From Phycisphaerae bacterium (lineage in GTDB: Bacteria > Planctomycetota > Phycisphaerae > UBA1845 > Fen-1342), in assembly GCA_017999985.1 (NCBI GenBank), contig JAGNKU010000011.1, forward strand, positions 1-64,000: a DNA stretch of 64,000 nucleotides. Reading direction: 5' to 3'. This document shows, one piece after another, positions 28,699-36,446 of the stretch. How positions within the stretch are numbered: position 1 is the stretch's first letter; the number at the start of each line of letters is the position of its first letter. Under the pieces are notes generated by a model, which made no database searches, was not told the origin of the DNA, and worked only from the letters and a program-made list of their open reading frames with translations. The position numbers and the translations under genes were made by a program.

Positions 28699-29756
28699 GC
28701 GCGCCCCTCGACGAAGTCGTCCGTCATGCCGGCGAGTGGCTCTGCGGCTCCGGGCCCATGCACGAGATCGTGATCTCGACCCGCATCCGGCTGGCGCGCA
28801 ACCTGCGCGGCTTTCTGTTCCTGCCCCGCGCCAGCAACGACATGAAACGCGAGATCACGGCGACGGTGACCACGGCCACGCGCCGCGCCCGCCTGCTCAA
28901 GGACCTGATCCACCTCGACGTCGACAGCCTCGACGAGCTCGACCGGCTGCTGCTGGTCGAGCGGCATCTGATCAGCCGGCAGCATGCCGACGGCACCGGG
29001 GCGCGGGCGGTCGCCTTTCAGAAGAACGAGACCGCCGCGATCATGGTCAACGAGGAGGACCACCTCCGCATCCAGGTCATGCGCAGCGGCCTGCAGGTCG
29101 CCGAGTCGTGGGAGCAGATCAACGCCATCGACGACGCCCTCGAGGAATCGCTGGATTTCGAGTTTCACCCGCAGTACGGCTACCTCACCGCCTGCCCCAC
29201 CAACGTCGGCACCGGCATCCGCGTCTCGGTCATGCTGCACCTGCCGGCCTTGCGGCTCACCAACGAGCTGGAAAAGGTCGGGCAGGCCGCCCGTGACATG
29301 AAGCTGGCCGTCCGCGGCGTGCACGGCGAAGGCACCGAGGCGCTCGGCGACTTCTTCCAGATCTCCAACCAGATCACGCTGGGCCGCAGCGAGGCCGAGA
29401 TCATCGACGACTTCAGCAGCGTGGTCATCCCCAAGATCGTCGAGTACGAGCACGCCGCCCGCGAAGCGCTGCTGAAAAACCGCCTCGCCGCCCTCGACGA
29501 CAAGGTCTGGCGTGCGATGGGTCTGCTCAAGAGCGCGCGGCTGATGAGCTCCAGCGAAGCCATGCAGTGCCTCTCGCACGTGCGCATGGGTCTGCACACC
29601 CGGCGCCTCAGCTCCGTCGATCTTCAGACGTTGAACGAGCTGTTCCTGCAGATCCAGCCCGCGCACCTGCAGAAGCTGCACGGCGAACGCCTCAACGGCG
29701 AGCAGCGCAGCGTCGAGCGGGCCGCGTTCATCCGCGCCCGCCTCAGCAGCAACTGA
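28695..29756 (+). CDS. mcsB: Protein-arginine kinase McsB
   Basis: This 353-aa ATP:guanido phosphotransferase-type protein has an early IVISTRIRLARNLRGFLF motif, the catalytic region LTACPTNVGTGIRVSVMLHL, and VRGVHGEGTEALGDFFQISN. The Cys in ACPTNVGTG corresponds to the conserved active-site cysteine of this family. McsB phosphorylates arginines on proteins destined for Clp proteolysis. It is coupled to mcsA. Confidence 0.94.
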   Translation: MSAPLDEVVRHAGEWLCGSGPMHEIVISTRIRLARNLRGFLFLPRASNDMKREITATVTTATRRARLLKDLIHLDVDSLDELDRLLLVERHLISRQHADGTGARAVAFQKNETAAIMVNEEDHLRIQVMRSGLQVAESWEQINAIDDALEESLDFEFHPQYGYLTACPTNVGTGIRVSVMLHLPALRLTNELEKVGQAARDMKLAVRGVHGEGTEALGDFFQISNQITLGRSEAEIIDDFSSVVIPKIVEYEHAAREALLKNRLAALDDKVWRAMGLLKSARLMSSSEAMQCLSHVRMGLHTRRLSSVDLQTLNELFLQIQPAHLQKLHGERLNGEQRSVERAAFIRARLSSN

Positions 29757-29824
29757 TGCGCAATCTTCCCCCGGGGCCCTCCCAGAAGCGGAGCGGCTTT
29801 CCCGGCGTGCGAACCCCGACCGCC

Positions 29825-30490
29825 CTACTGGGCTGTCACATGCCCCGGTCCAGGCGGCGGCTCAGGCAATTCGGCCGCTGGCAACGGAGGCAACGCGGCC
29901 GGCTCGTCCGCCGGCCCCTTCCACACCCACACATCCGACACCTCGACCGTCACACGCGGCTCCCCCACGATGTGGAACACCGACTGGGGCAGGCGCCGTG
30001 TCGCGCCGGGCTGCAACGGCCCGCACCAGTCGCCGACCGCCAGGGGCGTCGCGGCGACGACCGTTCGATCGATGTGCGCAGCCCCCTCGTCCTCGATCAG
30101 CACGCGCAGCGACAGCAGCGAGACCACGTCGTCCCCGTGGTTCGTCACTTCGATTTCCGCCACGCCCGCTTGCTCATCGCTGCCTTCCCGCACCAGGCGC
30201 ATCGTCGTCGCCACCGTGAGCGACTTGCCGTAGGCAAAATCGCGCCGCAGGTTCAACGTGTCCGCCACGACCGGCGGCATCGTGCGCCACTCCGGCAGGC
30301 CGGCGATCAGTTCCGGCAGCCGGGCCACCGCCTCCGTCGGCACGCCGATCAGGCTGCCGGCGATATGCAGGCCATACACGCCCAGCGCGGTCGCGCACAC
30401 GACCACGACCATCACCGTGCCAAACAGCCCCTTCGCGAGCGCGCTGAAAAAGCCGCCCTTGTTCACCACGACCACCGGTCCGGAACTCAT
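29825..30490 (-). CDS. Single-pass membrane protein of unknown function
   Basis: This 221-aa protein has a short cytoplasmic N-terminus and one TM helix (about 22-48, FGTVMVVVVCATALGVYG). A soluble beta-rich domain follows (about 80-195) containing VAEIEVTNHGDDVVSLLSLR, a pattern seen in extracellular beta-sandwich domains, and then a Pro-rich tail. It converges on mcsB. I do not recognise the family. Confidence 0.65.
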   Translation of the reverse strand: MSSGPVVVVNKGGFFSALAKGLFGTVMVVVVCATALGVYGLHIAGSLIGVPTEAVARLPELIAGLPEWRTMPPVVADTLNLRRDFAYGKSLTVATTMRLVREGSDEQAGVAEIEVTNHGDDVVSLLSLRVLIEDEGAAHIDRTVVAATPLAVGDWCGPLQPGATRRLPQSVFHIVGEPRVTVEVSDVWVWKGPADEPAALPPLPAAELPEPPPGPGHVTAQ

Positions 30491-30687
30491 TTCAATACTC
30501 CGTTATCAATATGCGCCCGCGTTTGCAGGCCTCTGAGCCTTGGCACTTGGCATCCTGGGTCGTATTCGCGGGTCAGGCAGCAATATTCATCGGCCGGGGC
30601 TGACCCTCCATGGGACTCCCAGGTCGGTTCGCGAGCGGCTAAACTAACTCTGACTGGCAGCGGTCTTATGCACAACTGGAGAGCTGG

Positions 30688-31605
30688 ATGCGCAATTCGG
30701 CACGGAAGCTTCTGCCTGCGGCGTTCCTGAGTATCGTTATCCTGACCGGCGGCTGCAACCCGGTCGTAACCCCCCTGCCGCCGGCGGAAGAGATCATCCG
30801 GGCGTTATCCTACGCCGTCCTGATGCCGGAAACGACCTGCGAGGAGCTCCGGGCGGATTACGGCCTGACGGACCTCCCGCTGGTGGATACCCCGGACCAG
30901 ATCGACATTCCGTACGAGGAGCACTACGTGACCGCGCCGGACGGGGCGGAGCTCCGCATCTGGTACCTGCCGGCCGAGTCCGCGCGCGGCATGGTGATCG
31001 TCTGCCCGGGCAACAGCGGCCCTATGGCATGTTACCTGTTCACCGCCAAGCTGCTCGTCGAGGCGAATTGGTCGTGCGTCATGTTCGACTACGAAGGCTT
31101 TGGCGGCAGTACCGGCACGCCGGACTTGCGCACACTCCGCCCGGACCTGCAGACGGTACTCGACTGGACGCTCGCCGAAACCCCCACCGACCGCGTCAGC
31201 CTGTTCGGCATCTCGTTGGGATCGATCCCGGCTGTGGCGGTTGCCATCGACAATCCCGACACCGTGAACGCCGTGGTCCTGGATTCGCCGATCGCGCTCG
31301 GGGAAGCGATTGATCGTTTCGACTTTCTGATCCAGGGGCAATCGCGGCAGGTCGTGGCGGTGCTGGAGCCTTGGCTGCTCACCGAGAATACGATCGCGGG
31401 AATGCTGCAGCCGTTGCTCGTCTACATGCATGGCGACGACGTAGTGACGCCGCCGCGGCAGGTCGCGGTGCTGCTGGAGCGTGCGATTGCCGAAACCGAG
31501 CTGGTGTATTTCTCGGGCCTGGGGCACGCCGCCGGGCAGTTCCTCCGGACCGACGAGTACCGGGCGCACCTGGTGTCGTTCCTGGCTGAGGCGTGGTGGC
31601 CGTAA
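30688..31605 (+). CDS. Alpha/beta hydrolase lipoprotein
   Basis: This 305-aa protein has a lipoprotein signal ending at Cys23 (LTGGC) and an alpha/beta-hydrolase domain from about 75. Visible elements are the oxyanion region CPGNSGPM, FDYEGFGGSTG, nucleophile Ser176 in GISLGS, Asp250/251 in MHGDDVVTP and His280 in GLGHAAG. It belongs with the BEM46/YqkD-type hydrolases. The substrate is unknown. It probably acts outside the inner membrane. Confidence 0.85.
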   Translation: MRNSARKLLPAAFLSIVILTGGCNPVVTPLPPAEEIIRALSYAVLMPETTCEELRADYGLTDLPLVDTPDQIDIPYEEHYVTAPDGAELRIWYLPAESARGMVIVCPGNSGPMACYLFTAKLLVEANWSCVMFDYEGFGGSTGTPDLRTLRPDLQTVLDWTLAETPTDRVSLFGISLGSIPAVAVAIDNPDTVNAVVLDSPIALGEAIDRFDFLIQGQSRQVVAVLEPWLLTENTIAGMLQPLLVYMHGDDVVTPPRQVAVLLERAIAETELVYFSGLGHAAGQFLRTDEYRAHLVSFLAEAWWP

Positions 31606-31632
31606 GCGGCCTCGGACTTTGTCGCCGCCCCG

Positions 31633-31656
31633 CCCTCCCCCGGGGCAGGGGGAGGG
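31633..31656. terminator. Intrinsic terminator after the hydrolase lipoprotein gene
   Basis: CCCTCCCCC (31633-31641) pairs perfectly with GGGGGAGGG (31648-31656) around a 6-nt loop and is followed by GTTT on the plus strand. It lies between convergent genes. The sequence resembles the CCTCCCCC palindromes near 43961-44040. Confidence 0.6.
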
Positions 31657-31678
31657 GTTTACGACGACGGGCCGACGG

Positions 31679-32269
31679 CTACTTGCCCCACTCGTTGAAG
31701 TAGGCCTTCGCACCTTGCGGGTCGGGCTTCATCGACTTCGCGCCGGGCTTCCAGTTGGCCGGGCATACTTCGCCGTGCTTCTCGAAGTGCGTCAGCGCAT
31801 CGACCATGCGCAGGGCCTCGTCCACGCTGCGTCCCAGCGGCAGGTCGTTGATGAGCATGTGCCGGACATTACCGGCCTTATCGATCAGGAACAGGCCGCG
31901 CAGCGCCACGCCCGCATTCTCTAGCAGCACGCCGTAGTTCTCGCTGATCTCGTGCGTAAGGTCCGAAATCATCGGGAAATCGACTCGGCCGAGTCCGCCG
32001 GCGGCCCGCGGCGTGTTCTGCCACGCGAGATGTGTGTACTGGCTGTCCACGGACACGCCGAGGACGACCGTGTTGCGTTCCGTGAACTTCGGCAGGGCCT
32101 CCTGGAACGCGACGATCTCGGTCGGGCAGACGAACGTGAAATCGAGCGGCCAGAAGAACAGGACGACGTTCTTGCCGCGGTACGACGAGAGACTGATCGG
32201 CTCGAACTGACCGTTCACAACGGCCTGGGCGGTGAAATCGGGCGCGGGCTGACCAACCTGTACCTTCAT
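31679..32269 (-). CDS. Typical 2-Cys peroxiredoxin (AhpC/TSA family)
   Basis: This 196-aa protein has the peroxidatic Cys48 in FVCPTE and the resolving Cys169 in EVCPAN. The thioredoxin-fold core includes FFWPLDFTFVCPTEI and GVSVDSQYTHLAW. It reduces hydrogen peroxide and organic peroxides. AGGAG precedes the chosen ATG, and an N-terminal extension from upstream ATGs is not needed. It is divergent from the heparinase-like gene. Confidence 0.95.
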   Translation of the reverse strand: MKVQVGQPAPDFTAQAVVNGQFEPISLSSYRGKNVVLFFWPLDFTFVCPTEIVAFQEALPKFTERNTVVLGVSVDSQYTHLAWQNTPRAAGGLGRVDFPMISDLTHEISENYGVLLENAGVALRGLFLIDKAGNVRHMLINDLPLGRSVDEALRMVDALTHFEKHGEVCPANWKPGAKSMKPDPQGAKAYFNEWGK

Positions 32270-32512
32270 GCATGACTCCTCTTGATTGAACACAGATCCC
32301 ATCTCTGAACGCGCGGCGGACGCGGCCCGCCCGCACGGCAGGTGCTTCGCAACCCGCCGCCGCAGATCGTGTCCCGCCGCCGCTGCGACAGTTTCCCAGA
32401 TTGTAGACCCGTAGACGCGGATTTCCCGGGTCAGCCCGCCGGCGGTGATAGACCATCCCACTCGGCCCGGCTAGATTGCCGGCGCGGAACGCAAGCGGCG
32501 CGGAGTATGTCC

Positions 32513-34453
32513 ATGCGGGCGGTGCGTACTGGCCGACGAATCCTGGTTGTCGCGGCGATCGTAGCACTCGCGGTCACGATCGCGTGGCACCTGCGCCCGG
32601 CCGGGCGACAGCGCGGCGTCGCGCCGTCGCCCATCCCGGTGCGGGCGCTTCAACCCGCCGACATCGCGGACGCCCCTAAGGTCGTCGCGCGCCTGCTCGC
32701 CGACCCGGCATACATGCTCGGGTACTGGCGTCAGAAACCACTGCCCGCGGAGCTCCTCGACTACCCGCTGGCACCCGTTGCCACCCCCGCCCTGCGCGCC
32801 GCCGTCGCGCAGTTGCAGGCCGGCGAGTTTCAGGCAGCCGCGCGTTTTCCGCCGTTGCAGCTCGGCATGCCCCCGCGGTGGGACGTCAACCCGCTCGACA
32901 GCAACACATGGGATTTCTTCCGCCATTCGCTGCAGTGGCTCGTGCCTGCGATTACGGTCTGGCACGCCGACGGTGATCACGCGGCCCTGGAGCTGGTGCA
33001 GGACGTCATTCGCGACTGGCACGCGCACAACGGCCTGCCGCCGGGCGCGTCCGAAGCAGCCTGGCACGACCATGCGATGGCATACCGGCTTCGCATCTTC
33101 TGCTGGCTCTGGGAGCTGTACCGCACGAGCGACGCCTGTGAAGCCGACTTCGCCCGCGAGCTGTTGACGCTCATCTACGCACACGCCCAGGCCATCGCAA
33201 CCGGGGTAACCTACCAACCGCTGCTCAACCACGGCTGGGACCAGAACATGGCGCTGTTGAGCGCCGCGGTGGTCCTGCCCGAATTCGCTGCGGCCGAGAC
33301 GTGGCGCACATGCGCCTACGAGCGCATGACAGCGTTCCTGCGCGACAACTTCGATCGCGTGGGCTTTCACCTCGAGCAGTCGCCCGGCTACCACTGGTAT
33401 ATGCTGAAGCGACTCGGGCCGTTCCGCAGTTTCGTGCAGCAGAACCGGCTGGCGCCCGTCCCGGGTCTGGAGGAAACCGCCCGCCGCGCTGCAGCCGCGT
33501 GGCCGTACCTGATTCAGCCCAATGGCCACCTGCCCGCCATCGGCGACACGAGTCCGGTGGCAGTGCCGGATTACCGTGACTTGTATGGCGATTGGTTCGG
33601 CGAATTGGTTCCGGCCGCGCCGGCCACGCTACCGAACCCGCGGGCGGACACCAGCGTGCTGTTGGTCAGCTTTGCTGTCGGCTACGCCATCTTCGCCGCG
33701 GCCCCGGTGGACGCCGCGCTGCGTGTGCCCGACACCTACCTGCTCTTCCGCTGCAACACCATCCGCGCCTGGCGGCACCACGACGACACCCTGTCGTTCG
33801 TGCTGCACGGGCTCGGACAGGACTGGCTGATCGACCCGGGCATCTACAGCTACGCATACACATCCGCCGCACGGCAGTTTGTGGTCAGTGCGCGGGCCCA
33901 CAACGTGGTGCTCGTCGACAATGCGGACTTCACGCCCGCCGACATCGAGTTGCTGGACGTCGAACGCACCGCGGACCGCGATGTGGTCCGTGTCCAACAC
34001 CGCTGGCCCCAGGCCACCCACACGCGCACGCTGGCGTTCGTGCCGCCCGCGCGCGTGGAGATCGATGATCACATCCTGGCCGCGGATGGCGCCGCGCACC
34101 GTTACACGCAGCTCTTCCACGTGCATCCCGATCTGTCGGTCGAGATTGTCTCGCCCACCGAGGCGCGTCTCTGCGCCACGGACGGCCGCGTCTGCGTGAT
34201 CGATCAGCATGGGCCCGTCGGCGAATGGCAGGTGGTCACCGGACAGCAGGAGCCGAACTGGCAGGGCTGGTATTCGCCGGCATTCGGGCAGATTGTCCCC
34301 GCACCGGTGCTCAGCTATGCATGCACCGGGCCGGCTCCGGAGTACGAATTCCATACGCGCATTCGATTGGAGTCGCTGGGACCAACCGACACACTGCCCG
34401 GGCCGGCAGTACCTACTTCTCCGCCAGACCCGCCAGCGTCCGTTTCGGATTGA
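32513..34453 (+). CDS. Heparinase II/III-like polysaccharide lyase
   Basis: This 646-aa protein has an N-terminal hydrophobic anchor or signal (about 8-27). An alpha-toroid domain (about 60-370) carries the lyase-type NHGWDQNMALL (Asn-His) and LEQSPGYHWYMLKRL. A beta-sandwich Heparinase II/III domain (about 390-620) carries RAWRHHDDTLSFVLHG, DPGIYSYAYTSAARQF and RAHNVVLVDN. Lyases of this fold degrade uronic-acid polysaccharides. The substrate cannot be read here. GGAG at 32502-32505 favours ATG 32513 over ATG 32507. Its last 41 bp overlap the convergent subtilase gene. Confidence 0.87.
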   Translation: MRAVRTGRRILVVAAIVALAVTIAWHLRPAGRQRGVAPSPIPVRALQPADIADAPKVVARLLADPAYMLGYWRQKPLPAELLDYPLAPVATPALRAAVAQLQAGEFQAAARFPPLQLGMPPRWDVNPLDSNTWDFFRHSLQWLVPAITVWHADGDHAALELVQDVIRDWHAHNGLPPGASEAAWHDHAMAYRLRIFCWLWELYRTSDACEADFARELLTLIYAHAQAIATGVTYQPLLNHGWDQNMALLSAAVVLPEFAAAETWRTCAYERMTAFLRDNFDRVGFHLEQSPGYHWYMLKRLGPFRSFVQQNRLAPVPGLEETARRAAAAWPYLIQPNGHLPAIGDTSPVAVPDYRDLYGDWFGELVPAAPATLPNPRADTSVLLVSFAVGYAIFAAAPVDAALRVPDTYLLFRCNTIRAWRHHDDTLSFVLHGLGQDWLIDPGIYSYAYTSAARQFVVSARAHNVVLVDNADFTPADIELLDVERTADRDVVRVQHRWPQATHTRTLAFVPPARVEIDDHILAADGAAHRYTQLFHVHPDLSVEIVSPTEARLCATDGRVCVIDQHGPVGEWQVVTGQQEPNWQGWYSPAFGQIVPAPVLSYACTGPAPEYEFHTRIRLESLGPTDTLPGPAVPTSPPDPPASVSD

Positions 34454-36317
34454 TCAGCAGCATCGGCCGCTGCCCGTCGACCTTGTCCGCGCCCCGCTTG
34501 ATCCGTTCGATCACCTGCGCCGGCTTCAACGTCGGATCGAGCGCCAACAGCTTCGCCGCCAGGTTCGCCACGTTGGGCGACGCCATCGACGTGCCCGAGA
34601 GCTTCATCCGCTTGCCGCCGGGAACAACGCTGTCCACCTCGAACCCGTTCGCATACACCTGCACGGTCTGGCCGAAGCTCGTGAACCCGGTCGGCTCGCC
34701 GGCCTGGTCCACCGCGCCGACGACCAGCACATTCGGCAAGTCGAACGAAGACGGTATCACATCATCAAACTCCACGTCGTTGTCGGAGTTGCCGGCGGCG
34801 CAGACGAACAGGATGTCTGGCGCGCTCTGCAGCGCATGGAACAGCCCGTCGCGCATCATCTTGAACATCTCGCGCGTCAGCTGCGCGCGCTCTTCGACCG
34901 TCGCCCCAACGCCGTTCTTCTCCAGCGCCTGCTCGATCGTCCTGCGCTCCTCGCCCCAGCTCATGTTGACCACGCGCACGCCGTGCTGCTTGAAGTAGTC
35001 CACGGTCTTCTGATACATCGCCGCGTCGGCGCGCATCAACTCGAGCGTCGGGCACTTCGGCAGCATGTGATAATCGAACGTCAGCCGCGCCACGAGCAAC
35101 CGCGCCAGCGGATTGCCCTCGAGCGCGATCCCCGCCACGTGCGTGCCGTGCGCGTAGTTGCCGTACAGGCTCAGGTCCTCGATGAAGTCACGGACGGCAT
35201 CGCCCTGCAGCCCGCCCAGCAGCTTCTTCACGGCGCTGGCCTCGGGGCTGTCGATCGCCGCCTGCACATCCATGAAGCCTTTCATGTGACCGGCGACTGC
35301 ATCCACCTTGCTCTTCAGCGCGTCCACGGGATGCAATAGTTCCGGCGTCGGCTGGCCGTCGACGTCGAACGCGATGCCGTGCACGTCATCCACGAAGCCG
35401 TTCTGATCGTCATCTTTGCCGTTCACCTGCTCGCCGGCATTCGTCACGAGCTGCTTCTCGAACAACTTCGTGTCCACACCGGAGTCCCAGATCCCGATGA
35501 CGACCGGCGTCGCCTTCTGGTCGGCGCTGAGCGTGACGGCCCGCTCGGCCCAGATATCCTTCTTCGCGACATCGTGCTCGGCCACGACGGCCGCGAACGC
35601 CGCGACCAGCTCCTCCTTCAGCGGGATCATCACCTTCAGCGCAAAACGCATGCTGACGAGTTGCTGCGCGATGTCCGCGCTGATCTCGCCTGCGGTTTTC
35701 GCGACCGCCGGATCAATCGCGCTGCTCACCATCCCCATCAGTAGGGGCTCCGTGATGATCTCCGTCTGCCCTTTGCGCTGCTTGATGTCGTCGGCGACGA
35801 TGTCCCACGGCAGCGGGCGGAGCTTGGCCAGCAAGCTCTCGCGAAACACTGCCCGGAACTTGGCATCGTCCTGGCCAGCCTGCTCCCGCGCCGCGACATA
35901 GGACCCGCCAACCAGGCCGGACATCAGCTTCTTGGCTTCCTTGGTTTCGAGCTCGCGAATGCGGGCCATGCCTCTCAGCGCAGCGGCGAAATGGCCCTCG
36001 AGCACATCCAGGCTGACCAGCACGTTGTACAGGCGCTGCAGCGTCGAGGCGTCCTCGATCTGGTACTTCGCGAGGTCGGCCTCGAGGTCCGCCCGCACCG
36101 CCTTGGCCAGCGCCGCGAACTGCTCATCCGACTGCAAGAGCTCCGTCGCCGTCCCGGCCAGCTTGTACGTGTGCCGCGGTAGGTCGTCCTGGCTCTTGAT
36201 CGGAGTCTTGTCCTGCGCGGCGGCCATTGTCGTGGCCAACGCGAGCAGCAACCCGGAAACCAATCCCAGCGCCATGCTACGGCGATTCACACGCTCCTGA
36301 ATTGTGGTCACAGGCAT
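34413..36317 (-). CDS. Secreted subtilisin-like serine peptidase (S8)
   Basis: This 634-aa protein has a signal peptide (about 12-34, LGLVSGLLLALATTMAAAQ). A long helical propeptide-like region (about 40-265) precedes the S8 domain with the catalytic triad Asp278 (GIWDSGVD), His390 (AHGTHVAG) and Ser577 (LSGTSMASP). The Asp-His spacing of about 110 residues is longer than in classic subtilisins and includes an Asp-rich segment, GKDDDQNGFVDDVHG, that could bind calcium. It should be an exported protease. The start at 36317 has only a close GGGAG. It converges on, and overlaps, the heparinase-like gene. Confidence 0.9.
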   Translation of the reverse strand: MPVTTIQERVNRRSMALGLVSGLLLALATTMAAAQDKTPIKSQDDLPRHTYKLAGTATELLQSDEQFAALAKAVRADLEADLAKYQIEDASTLQRLYNVLVSLDVLEGHFAAALRGMARIRELETKEAKKLMSGLVGGSYVAAREQAGQDDAKFRAVFRESLLAKLRPLPWDIVADDIKQRKGQTEIITEPLLMGMVSSAIDPAVAKTAGEISADIAQQLVSMRFALKVMIPLKEELVAAFAAVVAEHDVAKKDIWAERAVTLSADQKATPVVIGIWDSGVDTKLFEKQLVTNAGEQVNGKDDDQNGFVDDVHGIAFDVDGQPTPELLHPVDALKSKVDAVAGHMKGFMDVQAAIDSPEASAVKKLLGGLQGDAVRDFIEDLSLYGNYAHGTHVAGIALEGNPLARLLVARLTFDYHMLPKCPTLELMRADAAMYQKTVDYFKQHGVRVVNMSWGEERRTIEQALEKNGVGATVEERAQLTREMFKMMRDGLFHALQSAPDILFVCAAGNSDNDVEFDDVIPSSFDLPNVLVVGAVDQAGEPTGFTSFGQTVQVYANGFEVDSVVPGGKRMKLSGTSMASPNVANLAAKLLALDPTLKPAQVIERIKRGADKVDGQRPMLLINPKRTLAGLAEK

Positions 36318-36446
36318 TCTCCCAGTGAATGTGAGCTTCAATTGCACCTTGCCCCACGGCCTGGCTGCGCCGGGTCGTGCCACCCGTCGTTGTACCACGG
36401 ACCGGCCGCAGCTCACCATGCCCCCCAAGACAAATGCGACAACTTC

